A DNA stretch of 8,451 bases from Candidatus Pacearchaeota archaeon (GCA_002688875.1 NZDU01000033.1:1-8451), one strand, 5' to 3'; counted from the first letter of the stretch, positions 1-4,683 are shown. Notes: generated by a model from the sequence alone, not told the origin. Numbers and translations: made by a program.

Positions 1-45
1 TAAAATTGCTGTCATAAAAATCATTGTAAATAATCTTGTGTTCAT
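1..45 (-). CDS. Possible N-terminus of an exported or membrane protein, cut by the left edge
   Basis: Only the first 15 codons are visible, from an ATG at 45 running off the window. They read MNTRLFTMIFMTAIL, a short polar start with one Arg followed by a hydrophobic run, which resembles the start of a signal peptide or first membrane helix. A TTTAAA element is centred about 31 bp upstream (74-79), close to the spacing before other genes here. Nothing can be said about function. Low confidence, because 15 open codons can arise by chance. Confidence 0.35.
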   Translation of the reverse strand, partial: MNTRLFTMIFMTAIL

Positions 46-73
46 TTTGATATCATTTTGTAGTTATAACACC

Positions 74-79
74 TTTAAA
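74..79 (-). promoter_or_regulatory. TATA-like box for the left-edge gene
   Basis: TTTAAA within acctttaaaag, about 31 bp before the ATG at 45. It gives the partial gene an archaeal promoter at a plausible distance for a very short leader. Confidence 0.3.
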
Positions 80-354
80 AGCTTTGTGGTTATGGGAAGT
101 GTATGTTTATTTGGTAAGAATTGGGGTGAATATGGGAAGTTGTCGACGGTGGTTTGTTGTTTGAGGAGTTTTGGGTTTGGTTGGGTTTTAAGGGGTTTGG
201 GATTTTGTGGTTCATTTTTTGGTTGGTTTTTTTGAGTTTTTATTGGGTTTTGGTGGTGAAAATCTTAGTATTTTAGATGGTGTTGATAAGTTAATTATTG
301 GGATTGTCCTATTATATATATGTGGGTTGTGGAAATAGTGGTTTTAGGGTAAGG
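80..354. other. Gene-poor, strongly G/T-skewed intergenic stretch
   Basis: No convincing gene is seen here. The plus strand is packed with G and T runs and almost free of C: a hand count of 121-240 gives about 45 G against 3 C. A minus-strand ORF of 41 residues (215-90, Asn/Pro/Thr-rich, no domain, no well-placed promoter) and a 65-codon plus-strand ORF (38-235) are probably products of this skew. A second TATA-like tract lies at 311-320 (ATTATATATA) with no obvious gene behind it. Confidence 0.5.
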
Positions 355-362
355 TTTTTAAA
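355..362 (+). promoter_or_regulatory. TATA box for the GNAT-like gene
   Basis: TTTTTAAA, centred about 25 bp before the ATG at 385. Transcription would begin at or next to the start codon, supporting both this start and a leaderless mRNA. Confidence 0.5.
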
Positions 363-384
363 TTAGATATTTATTGGCTCTATT

Positions 385-843
385 ATGAAAATAGAACTAT
401 ATGGATCTGAAGGAAAATTTCAAAAGAGAGTAGAAATGCATAGGGAAGATAGTAGATTTAATGGATTTGATTATAAAGTTGTTTCTAGAGATGCTGATAG
501 GGAGGGGATTGTGGAGGTTAGAATAAAGAATTTGGAGTGGTTTTATGAAATGGATGAAATCGTTGGCGAAACACTCTCTAGAATTATTGGATCTGAAGAT
601 AAGGATATCGCTTGGATATGGAAGTTTTATCCGCATGGAGATAGAAATATTTTTGGTCTTACAAGGAAGGGGGTAGGAACTAGGGTATTGAAGAGTATTT
701 TGAAAGATATTGAATTTGAAGGGGTTGATTATTTCTATTCGTTTAATCCAGAAGATAAGTTTAGAAAATTATTAGGTAGGGAAGGTTTTGAAGATATTCC
801 AATAGAGGAAGATCCAAATGAGTACTTGCTTAGAATTGCTTAA
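385..843 (+). CDS. Putative GNAT-like acetyltransferase-fold protein, 152 aa
   Basis: This is the only convincing plus-strand gene. The C-terminal half resembles the GNAT fold: a Gly-containing loop leading into a helix (TRKGVGTRVLKSIL, residues 93-106), then a strand (VDYFYSFNP) and a helix-turn ending LLGREGF (129-135), where GNAT enzymes usually have an LGF-type motif. The standard acetyl-CoA loop (Q/R-x-x-G-x-G/A) is imperfect, with Thr in the Q/R place, so activity and substrate are unknown. The N-terminal ~85 residues are charged and not recognised. A TATA box 25 bp upstream supports the start. The stop codon abuts the convergent SepF stop with no spacer. That the gene is real is likely; the family call rests on pattern resemblance only. 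Confidence 0.6.
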   Translation: MKIELYGSEGKFQKRVEMHREDSRFNGFDYKVVSRDADREGIVEVRIKNLEWFYEMDEIVGETLSRIIGSEDKDIAWIWKFYPHGDRNIFGLTRKGVGTRVLKSILKDIEFEGVDYFYSFNPEDKFRKLLGREGFEDIPIEEDPNEYLLRIA

Positions 844-1212
844 TCACATAACACCTTCGTCGGGCTTTCTATCCGACGCTCGGTGGATATCGGCGAATTG
901 AGGGGTTACGATAATGATGTTTTCTCCGAAACCTGCTATGCTACCTTCTAAGGCATCTGCGGTCTTTTTTATCTTTGAGATGGCTCGTTTTAGTTCTATG
1001 ATGTCTTTAGCTCGGAGTTGTTTGATGTCTATTACTGCGATTGTGTAGCCTTCTCTTAGTGCATTTAGGATCTCGGTTACATCTTCGAAGTTTTTTAGAA
1101 CAAATGGTCGGACTATTACTTTGGATTTTTTGGTTTCACGGCTTAAATCGATCTCAATATATTCAGAATCATCATCCTCGGTTGATAACGCTCTTTTTAT
1201 TTTGTCAAACAT
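844..1212 (-). CDS. sepF: SepF, archaeal cell-division membrane anchor for FtsZ, 122 aa
   Basis: The N-terminus MFDKIKRAL is a short amphipathic stretch of the kind SepF uses for membrane targeting. An acidic linker (residues 12-22, EDDDSEYIEID) follows, then the SepF core at about 31-106: VIVRPFVLKNFEDVTEI, the GYTIAVIDIKQL strand, a Lys-rich helix, and ALEGSIAGFGENIIIVTP. Length and order match archaeal SepF. In archaea SepF is established as the anchor that binds the FtsZ C-terminal peptide at mid-cell; a full-length ftsZ lies about 5 kb upstream on the same strand. A TATA box 26 bp before the ATG indicates a separate, leaderless transcript. It converges with the GNAT-like gene, stop to stop with zero spacing. 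Confidence 0.9.
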   Translation of the reverse strand: MFDKIKRALSTEDDDSEYIEIDLSRETKKSKVIVRPFVLKNFEDVTEILNALREGYTIAVIDIKQLRAKDIIELKRAISKIKKTADALEGSIAGFGENIIIVTPQFADIHRASDRKPDEGVM

Positions 1213-1232
1213 ATCAGTTAGTAGGGTAGTCG

Positions 1233-1241
1233 ATATTTAAA
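1233..1241 (-). promoter_or_regulatory. TATA box of sepF
   Basis: ATATTTAAA with the TTTAAA core centred about 26 bp before the sepF ATG at 1212. The predicted start falls at or near the start codon, so sepF is probably transcribed alone and leaderless. Confidence 0.6.
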
Positions 1242-1323
1242 GATTTCTGTGGTTGGATTAGTGGGATGGAGGATAGGGGTGGGTTTTGGTGGGAGATAGG
1301 AGATGTTGATATAGGGAGAATAT

Positions 1324-1911
1324 TTAACCTTTTGTTTTTGCTATGTCTATAAGTACTCTATTTTTGCCTACCATTCCCCAATCTAAGGGGCCATTTGTTT
1401 GTAATCTATCACAGACCTCGTTTAGTTTGCCTAATCGACTAGCAAAATAAAGGTTTATAGTGTAAGCGTGACCTATCATTAAAATTCTTTTGCCTTCGGT
1501 CTCCTTATCAATATTATCTATACATTTTGAGAATCTGGTTAATGCATCTCTTGCTGTTTCCCATTCACCTATATCATTTTTATAGGGCTCATCAAGGTTA
1601 GTTAAGGCTGATTTGACAGCTTTCTCATATGGAGTTTTTTCTAAATATCCTGTAAGATCTCTGTCTAATTCGTTTAAGGAAGCGTATTTTGTTACATTTT
1701 GATGGCCTAATTTTGGGCTAATAGATATCATAGTTTGTAATGCTTTTCTCTCTTCTGAAATAATAATTGAGTCTATGCTTCCGAATGGGTGATTTTTAGC
1801 TAATGCTTGTGAATCAGTTATTCCTTTTTCTGATAAAGCCCAGTTACTTATTGGCTTACTTACATCTGGCTCGGTTTCTGCATGTCTTAAGAAATAAAAA
1901 GTATTTTGCAT
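1324..1911 (-). CDS. Histidine phosphatase superfamily protein (phosphoglycerate-mutase-like), 195 aa
   Basis: The hallmark is at the N-terminus: FLRHAETE, with the RH pair at residues 9-10 (His10 being the expected phospho-acceptor). LSEKG (26-30) follows, then SEERKALQT (52-60), the family's S-x-x-R-x-x-x-T-like segment with Arg55. The second catalytic His is in MIGHAY (His148), and an acidic ELDRDLTG (81-88) sits where the proton donor is expected. Length is typical of small single-domain members. The family includes mutases, sugar-phosphate phosphatases and SixA-like proteins; nothing here decides the substrate. The ATG lies 9 nt after the prefoldin beta stop with no separate promoter seen, so the two are probably co-transcribed. 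Confidence 0.85.
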   Translation of the reverse strand: MQNTFYFLRHAETEPDVSKPISNWALSEKGITDSQALAKNHPFGSIDSIIISEERKALQTMISISPKLGHQNVTKYASLNELDRDLTGYLEKTPYEKAVKSALTNLDEPYKNDIGEWETARDALTRFSKCIDNIDKETEGKRILMIGHAYTINLYFASRLGKLNEVCDRLQTNGPLDWGMVGKNRVLIDIAKTKG

Positions 1912-1920
1912 GATAGTTAG

Positions 1921-2250
1921 TTATTTTATCTTCTTCATCACTTCTGCCTTTAGCTCTTCGGCTTGTTTTGTTAAATCGGTCTCTTGGGTTTCTATAGATT
2001 TTAATCTTAGATCTAATAGTTCTTTCTTTTTCTTTAAATCTTCTAGAGTTTTTGTTTTGTCTGTTTTGATCATGATATTGCCGACCATTTTGAATACGTC
2101 GTCGGTTGCTTTTTCTAGTTCTGTTAGAGCGTTTTCTGTTTCTCCAAGTTCCATTTGGAATGCTTGTTTTTGCATCATGATTTGTTGTAGGTTTTGCTCG
2201 AACCCTTGGAGTTCTTGGATTTTTTGTTGTGTTTCGTTGTCGATGTCCAT
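1921..2250 (-). CDS. pfdB: Prefoldin subunit beta, 109 aa
   Basis: Two long heptad-rich helices (about 4-50 and 67-107) flank the central beta-hairpin segment VFKMVGNIMIKTDK (52-65), the diagnostic core of prefoldin beta. The N-terminus (NETQQKIQELQGFEQNLQ) also fits. Prefoldin is a hexamer of two alpha and four beta subunits that holds unfolded proteins with its coiled-coil tentacles and passes them to the chaperonin; the alpha gene is not in this window. Prefoldin beta next to Rpo12 and eL43 is a recurrent archaeal arrangement. The KEOPS Pcc1 gene sometimes found between Rpo12 and prefoldin was not seen in 2251-2435. A TATA element lies about 33 bp upstream. Confidence 0.95.
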   Translation of the reverse strand: MDIDNETQQKIQELQGFEQNLQQIMMQKQAFQMELGETENALTELEKATDDVFKMVGNIMIKTDKTKTLEDLKKKKELLDLRLKSIETQETDLTKQAEELKAEVMKKIK

Positions 2251-2278
2251 TTTGTATGTATTTTGGTTGGTTGGTTAT

Positions 2279-2286
2279 TATTTAAA
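2279..2286 (-). promoter_or_regulatory. TATA box of prefoldin beta
   Basis: TATTTAAA, core centred about 33 bp before the ATG at 2250, implying a leader of only a few nucleotides. It suggests that prefoldin and the phosphatase can be transcribed separately from Rpo12. Confidence 0.5.
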
Positions 2287-2435
2287 GTTATTGGTTGTTT
2301 TGATTTTGGTCGATGAGAAAGATTTTGAAAGCTTATACTATTACTATGATAGTTATCTCTGTTTAAGTATTAAGTGGATAGACTTGCGATATAATTGTGT
2401 GAGATATCAAGATAATGGGTTTGGTTGTTGAAAAA

Positions 2436-2573
2436 TTAAACTGCTTTAATTTTGACCACGTTCTTTCTTGGTTTGTAGAAAATTTTTGATCGGCAATGAG
2501 GGCAGAGGAATCTTTTGTCTAAGGCTGCGCTGGTTATTTTTTTTCCGCATTTGAAGCATTTGTATGTTGTCAT
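2436..2573 (-). CDS. rpo12: DNA-directed RNA polymerase subunit Rpo12 (RpoP), 45 aa
   Basis: The translated protein starts MTTYKCFKCGKK and ends NVVKIKAV. The zinc ribbon CxxC (Cys6, Cys9) plus CPHC (Cys24, Cys27) and the following SKIFYKPR match archaeal Rpo12, the counterpart of eukaryotic Rpb12/RPABC4, a small zinc-binding subunit on the RNA polymerase assembly platform. Length (about 45) is normal for the family. One oddity: the residue after the last Cys is Arg28, where homologues usually have Gly. The ATG at 2573 is the only sensible start; a TATA element lies about 50 bp upstream, giving a leader of roughly 25 nt. A toxin-antitoxin pair separates it from eL43, its frequent neighbour. 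Confidence 0.93.
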   Translation of the reverse strand: MTTYKCFKCGKKITSAALDKRFLCPHCRSKIFYKPRKNVVKIKAV

Positions 2574-2620
2574 TTTGAATTAAATAGTTGTTTCATTAAT
2601 AACTAATAGGTGATTGAAGG

Positions 2621-2635
2621 GTTTAAAAATCTTTG
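2621..2635 (-). promoter_or_regulatory. BRE/TATA promoter of rpo12
   Basis: On the minus strand this reads CAAAGATTTTTAAAC, a purine-rich BRE-like stretch plus a TATA box. The identical 15-mer lies before the tRNA-Pro gene (3761-3775), supporting it as a strong core promoter. Confidence 0.5.
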
Positions 2636-2655
2636 CAAGATTTCTAACTCGTTCA

Positions 2656-2683
2656 AAATCTTGGATTTTTAAGATTTAAAAAA
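2656..2683 (-). terminator. Possible T-run and AT-rich hairpin after the PIN toxin gene
   Basis: Read on the minus strand, T6 (2683-2678) lies about 9 nt past the toxin stop, followed by a 7-bp inverted repeat (AAATCTT at 2677-2671, AAGATTT at 2662-2656) with an 8-nt loop. Archaeal termination relies mainly on U-rich tracts, so the T6 could end the toxin-antitoxin transcript. The hairpin is all A/T except one pair, and may be chance. Confidence 0.3.
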
Positions 2684-2691
2684 CTTGTGAT

Positions 2692-3099
2692 TTAGATTAT
2701 ATCTAAAATTTCAGCAGGGTCTACTTTTGTAATTGGAATAGGGTCAAAATGGGCGTCATAACTGATTATCTTAAGGTTGTTTTTTCGGCAAAGGTAAAAT
2801 TGGAATGCGTCGTCAAAATCTAAGTTAAATTCTTTTGCAAGATTTATAATATTTAGTTCTTCTTCGATGTTGGTTGTGATTAGTCTGATTCTACTTGTTA
2901 GGACATATTTTAGGAATTCTATTAAAAGATTTTCTTTATTTTCTCTTATTAAGATAACTTCTATTGAATGAAGGGTGAATGAGCTGATATAAAACAATTC
3001 ATTGCTTTTTTTAATTTTTAATAATAACTGTTCGCATACCTCGCTCTTTTCTTGTTCAAGTAATATTTCAAGAAAAATATTAGTATCTATTAAATACAT
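2692..3099 (-). CDS. vapC: PIN-domain ribonuclease toxin (VapC-like), 135 aa
   Basis: The protein opens with MYLIDTNIFLEILL, carrying the first PIN acidic residue (Asp5). The others are visible in order: Glu47 in SIEVIL, Asp97 in the LDFDDAFQFYL helix, and Asp115 in IISYDAHFD. Such residues coordinate the metal ions of PIN nucleases, which as VapC toxins cut tRNA or rRNA. The gene starts 1 nt after the stop of a DUF104-like antitoxin gene, so the pair should be co-transcribed and coupled. It sits inside the eL43-Rpo12-prefoldin group, whose members are normally close together, suggesting insertion. RNA target unknown. Confidence 0.88.
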   Translation of the reverse strand: MYLIDTNIFLEILLEQEKSEVCEQLLLKIKKSNELFYISSFTLHSIEVILIRENKENLLIEFLKYVLTSRIRLITTNIEEELNIINLAKEFNLDFDDAFQFYLCRKNNLKIISYDAHFDPIPITKVDPAEILDII

Positions 3100-3100
3100 T

Positions 3101-3295
3101 TTACCAGTGATCTTTTATTTCATGCTGTAATTCTATTGAACTTTTTTTAATATGTTTTAAGGCGCCCTTCCAGATAATTTTTTCTTTATTTGGTATTATC
3201 TGTAACTCCACTACATCTCCGCTATCAATATTTTTAAACTCTGTTCCTTCAATTGGAACGAATTTTCCATCCTCATATTTAGCTTTGATTTCCAT
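3101..3295 (-). CDS. DUF104/AF2212-type antitoxin, 64 aa
   Basis: The N-terminus MEIKAKYEDGKFVPIEGTEF, with SGDVVELQI at about 25-33, matches the small beta-rich AF2212-like (DUF104) proteins, which have the pattern I-x-A-x-Y-E-x-G-x-F-x-P-x-E and occur upstream of PIN toxins in archaea and cyanobacteria. The Lys-rich C-terminus (about 38-64) probably wraps and inhibits the toxin encoded immediately downstream (1-nt gap). A TATA box lies about 26 bp before the ATG, so the pair has its own leaderless promoter. Family assignment rests on the N-terminal pattern and the gene partnership. Confidence 0.82.
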   Translation of the reverse strand: MEIKAKYEDGKFVPIEGTEFKNIDSGDVVELQIIPNKEKIIWKGALKHIKKSSIELQHEIKDHW

Positions 3296-3317
3296 ATTGT
3301 TATATGGTTTTAATGCT

Positions 3318-3325
3318 TATATAAT
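3318..3325 (-). promoter_or_regulatory. TATA box of the DUF104-PIN operon
   Basis: TATATAAT on the plus strand, centred about 26 bp before the antitoxin ATG at 3295; it gives the cassette a promoter separate from eL43. Confidence 0.45.
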
Positions 3326-3348
3326 TTTAGGTATTTAGAAATTTTTGT

Positions 3349-3567
3349 TTACTCTTCCTTTTTTAGATAATAGGCATGTCCGGCGAATTTTTTGTTGCAT
3401 TTTTTGCATTCCCAGATTCCAGTGTTTACTCTTTTGACAGTTCCTTTGCAAAATGGGCATTCTTGTTTTTTCTTTTGAGTTGATTCTACTTGGGCAGTTT
3501 TGGTTCTGACACGTTTTCCATATCTTGCTCCGAATCTTCCTGCTGATTTTACTTTTTTTGTTCTCAT
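3349..3567 (-). CDS. rpl37ae: Large-subunit ribosomal protein eL43 (L37Ae), 72 aa
   Basis: The basic N-terminus (RTKKVKSAGRFGARYGKRVR) and the zinc ribbon with Cys37, Cys40, Cys54 and Cys57 (ECPFC ... GIWECKKC), followed by FAGHAY, identify eL43, present in archaea and eukaryotes but not in bacteria. The protein binds 23S rRNA on the large subunit. Length is usual for the archaeal form. A TATA box lies about 32 bp upstream. In many archaea eL43 is followed by Rpo12; here the DUF104-PIN cassette (3295-2692) intervenes. Confidence 0.95.
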   Translation of the reverse strand: MRTKKVKSAGRFGARYGKRVRTKTAQVESTQKKKQECPFCKGTVKRVNTGIWECKKCNKKFAGHAYYLKKEE

Positions 3568-3594
3568 TTTGATGTTATTATTTTATTTGAATTG

Positions 3595-3602
3595 TTTTTA
3601 AA
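3595..3602 (-). promoter_or_regulatory. TATA box of eL43
   Basis: TTTTTAAA centred about 32 bp before the ATG at 3567; on the minus strand the context is CAAACATTTAAAAAC, similar to the rpo12 and tRNA-Pro promoters. Confidence 0.5.
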
Positions 3603-3658
3603 TGTTTGTTATTTTTGGAAATGAGGCTGTCTTTGTTATTTCTCATTTTTATGATAAA

Positions 3659-3732
3659 TGGGGCTGCCCAGATTTGAACTGGGGTCACCACCTCCCAAAG
3701 GTGGGAGCTTAACCAGGCTGGCCCACAGCCCC
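3659..3732 (-). tRNA. tRNA-Pro, anticodon TGG
   Basis: A full cloverleaf folds on the minus strand. The acceptor stem is GGGGCTG/CAGCCCC (7 perfect pairs) with discriminator A at 3659. The D arm has a 3-bp stem with a G-U pair (GGC/GCT) and the loop AGCCTGGTTAA. The anticodon stem is CCACC/GGTGG with loop TTTGGGA, giving anticodon TGG (3697-3695) and G37, as expected for proline tRNA. The T arm is CCCAG/CTGGG with loop TTCAAAT. There is no intron, and no CCA is encoded (ATTT follows), so CCA must be added after transcription. It lies between uL11 and eL43 with its own promoter. Confidence 0.97.
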
Positions 3733-3760
3733 ATAGTAATGATAAAGTTAGAGATAATGT

Positions 3761-3775
3761 GTTTAAAAATCTTTG
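3761..3775 (-). promoter_or_regulatory. Promoter of tRNA-Pro
   Basis: The minus-strand CAAAGATTTTTAAAC lies about 33 bp before the tRNA 5' end, in the 59-bp gap after the uL11 stop. The same 15-mer precedes rpo12. It should give a precursor with a leader of only a few nucleotides. Confidence 0.55.
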
Positions 3776-3791
3776 TGAAGTTGTGATAGAA

Positions 3792-4499
3792 CTACTTCTT
3801 TTCTTCTTCTTTATTTTCTTCTGTAGGTGCTGGGGCGTCTGTTGCAGATGCGTCAGTTGCTGTTGCATCTGTTGATGTTGCTGCGTCCTTTGCTTCTGCT
3901 TCTTCTTTTTCTTTAGCTTCTTCTGCTAGTTTTGCTTCTTCGGCTGCTTTAGCATCTTGTTCTGATTTAACTCCTTGGAAGAAATCATCTAGTTCTTTTC
4001 TTTTTTCTGGAGTTGTTTCATCCTTTTCTTCACTGATTTCTGAATCGAATTTTCCTTCGTTGACTTGTTCGATTAATTGATTTGGTTCTTCGTTTTCTAC
4101 GAAAATACCGATAGATGAACAGGTTCCTAGGATTGACTTTACGGCTGCTTTGAGGTCTTTTTCTAACATGTTGGGGTGTTTGACTTTTGCGATTTTTATT
4201 ATGTCTTCTATTGAAGCGTTTCCTACCTTTGATTTTTTATGGTCTGCCGTTCCTTTTTCTAGAGAGAGTTCTTTTTTTAATAATTCTGAAGTTGGAGGGG
4301 AAGAAGTTGAGATGGTGAAGTCTTTTGTTTTTTCGTCGATGTCTAGTTCTACTGGGACTTTCATTCCTTTGAAACCTTTTGTCGCTTCGTTAACATCTCC
4401 GATGACTTTGCCCATGTTTACACCCATTGGACCTAATTGCTGAGCAACTGCTGGACCTGGTTTCATGTCTCCGCCGTCTATTAATAATTTTATTATCAT
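3792..4499 (-). CDS. rpl11: Large-subunit ribosomal protein uL11 with a long acidic/Ala tail, 235 aa
   Basis: Residues 1-70 are the uL11 N-terminal domain (LLIDGGDMKPGPAVAQQLGPMGVN, then the GMKVPVELDI strand and SPPTSELLKKE). Residues 71-138 are the C-terminal rRNA-binding domain (KVGNASIEDIIKIAKVKHPNML, AVKSILGTCSSIGI). uL11 forms the base of the ribosomal stalk and binds the GTPase-centre rRNA. Archaeal uL11 is usually about 160 residues. Here about 85 more follow: a Glu/Lys segment, then an Ala/Glu/Lys helix-like stretch (182-205) and an Ala/Thr/Asp/Pro run (206-227), resembling P-stalk tails. The gene follows Spt5 as usual, but L1 and L10 do not follow; a tRNA does. Its leader is unusually long and structured for this window. 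Confidence 0.95.
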   Translation of the reverse strand: MIIKLLIDGGDMKPGPAVAQQLGPMGVNMGKVIGDVNEATKGFKGMKVPVELDIDEKTKDFTISTSSPPTSELLKKELSLEKGTADHKKSKVGNASIEDIIKIAKVKHPNMLEKDLKAAVKSILGTCSSIGIFVENEEPNQLIEQVNEGKFDSEISEEKDETTPEKRKELDDFFQGVKSEQDAKAAEEAKLAEEAKEKEEAEAKDAATSTDATATDASATDAPAPTEENKEEEKK

Positions 4500-4510
4500 A
4501 ATCCTAATCC

Positions 4511-4526
4511 AGGAACCTAGGTTCCT
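4511..4526. promoter_or_regulatory. 16-bp palindrome before the uL11 start (operator or hairpin)
   Basis: AGGAACCTAGGTTCCT is a perfect palindrome ending 11 bp before the uL11 ATG. As DNA it could bind a dimeric regulator; as RNA it would fold a 6-bp stem with a CUAG loop just ahead of the start codon. It shares the 10-bp core AACCTAGGTT with the palindrome at 4647-4662. Confidence 0.55.
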
Positions 4527-4602
4527 AGATGCAACCTCCTAAATTTAGATGCAACCTTTCCTTAGATTGCTGCTTCGCAGTTTTTTCTTTATTTATTTTC
4601 AT
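4525..4602 (-). CDS. Possible 25-codon upstream ORF in the uL11 leader
   Basis: An ATG at 4602 opens 25 codons (beginning MKINKEKTAKQQSKER, ending LGGCI) and stops with TAG at 4527-4525. The TTTAAA core of the uL11 promoter is centred about 27 bp before this ATG, the spacing seen for leaderless genes here, so the first AUG of the mRNA may be this one. The stop codon touches the palindrome lying between it and the uL11 ATG, 25 nt further on. It could be a leader peptide that couples translation, or a chance ORF; no homology can be claimed. Confidence 0.35.
   Translation of the reverse strand: MKINKEKTAKQQSKERLHLNLGGCI
4526..4557. repeat. Two tandem copies of a 12-nt repeat in the uL11 leader
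   Basis: TAGATGCAACCT occurs at 4526-4537 and 4546-4557, a 20-nt period with an AT-rich spacer. The minus-strand form is AGGTTGCATCTA. The copy nearer uL11 overlaps the palindrome at its edge. An anti-SD-like GGAGGT (4539-4534) lies beside that copy, 34 nt before the uL11 ATG and so too far for ordinary use. Confidence 0.5.
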
Positions 4603-4624
4603 TTTTTTAGAATCAATTGTTTGA

Positions 4625-4636
4625 TATTTAAATTTA
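4625..4636 (-). promoter_or_regulatory. TATA box of uL11
   Basis: TATTTAAATTTA, core TTTAAA at 4627-4632. Start of transcription is predicted near 4602-4605, giving a leader of about 100 nt to the uL11 ATG, much longer than for most genes here. Confidence 0.5.
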
Positions 4637-4646
4637 ACTGTCGTAT

Positions 4647-4662
4647 GAAAACCTAGGTTTTC
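4647..4662. promoter_or_regulatory. 16-bp palindrome upstream of the uL11 TATA box
   Basis: GAAAACCTAGGTTTTC is a perfect palindrome, 10 bp upstream of the uL11 TATA element and 21 bp after the Spt5 stop. It has the same AACCTAGGTT core as the palindrome at 4511-4526; the cores are 136 bp apart. It may be an operator site; alternatively, as RNA, a hairpin at the Spt5 3' end. Confidence 0.5.
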
Positions 4663-4683
4663 CTGACAAGTCACCTTTCCTAT

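Noticed and set aside
90..215. 41-codon minus-strand ORF rich in Asn, Pro and Thr
   Set aside because: It mirrors the same skew (A/C-rich strand), has no recognisable domain and no TATA box at the usual distance.
38..235. 65-codon plus-strand ORF, Gly/Phe/Trp/Leu-rich
   Set aside because: It lies in a G/T-only stretch where stops are rare by composition; the protein looks random, and no promoter is well placed.
1263..1293. Possible G-quadruplex on the plus strand between sepF and the phosphatase gene
   Set aside because: Four G-runs exist, but with loops of about 10, 1 and 7 nt; in a strand this G-rich that is likely chance.
2251..2435. Looked for a KEOPS Pcc1 gene or small RNA between Rpo12 and prefoldin
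   Set aside because: No ATG-started frame of useful length on the minus strand, and no convincing C/D box or stable hairpin.
3300..3324. Inverted repeat TTATAT/ATATAA before the DUF104 antitoxin
   Set aside because: The arms are only 6 bp of pure A/T, 13 nt apart, and one arm is the TATA box itself.
3578..3868. 96-codon minus-strand ORF across tRNA-Pro and the end of uL11
   Set aside because: It overlaps a clear tRNA and the uL11 tail in another frame; the protein is low-complexity.
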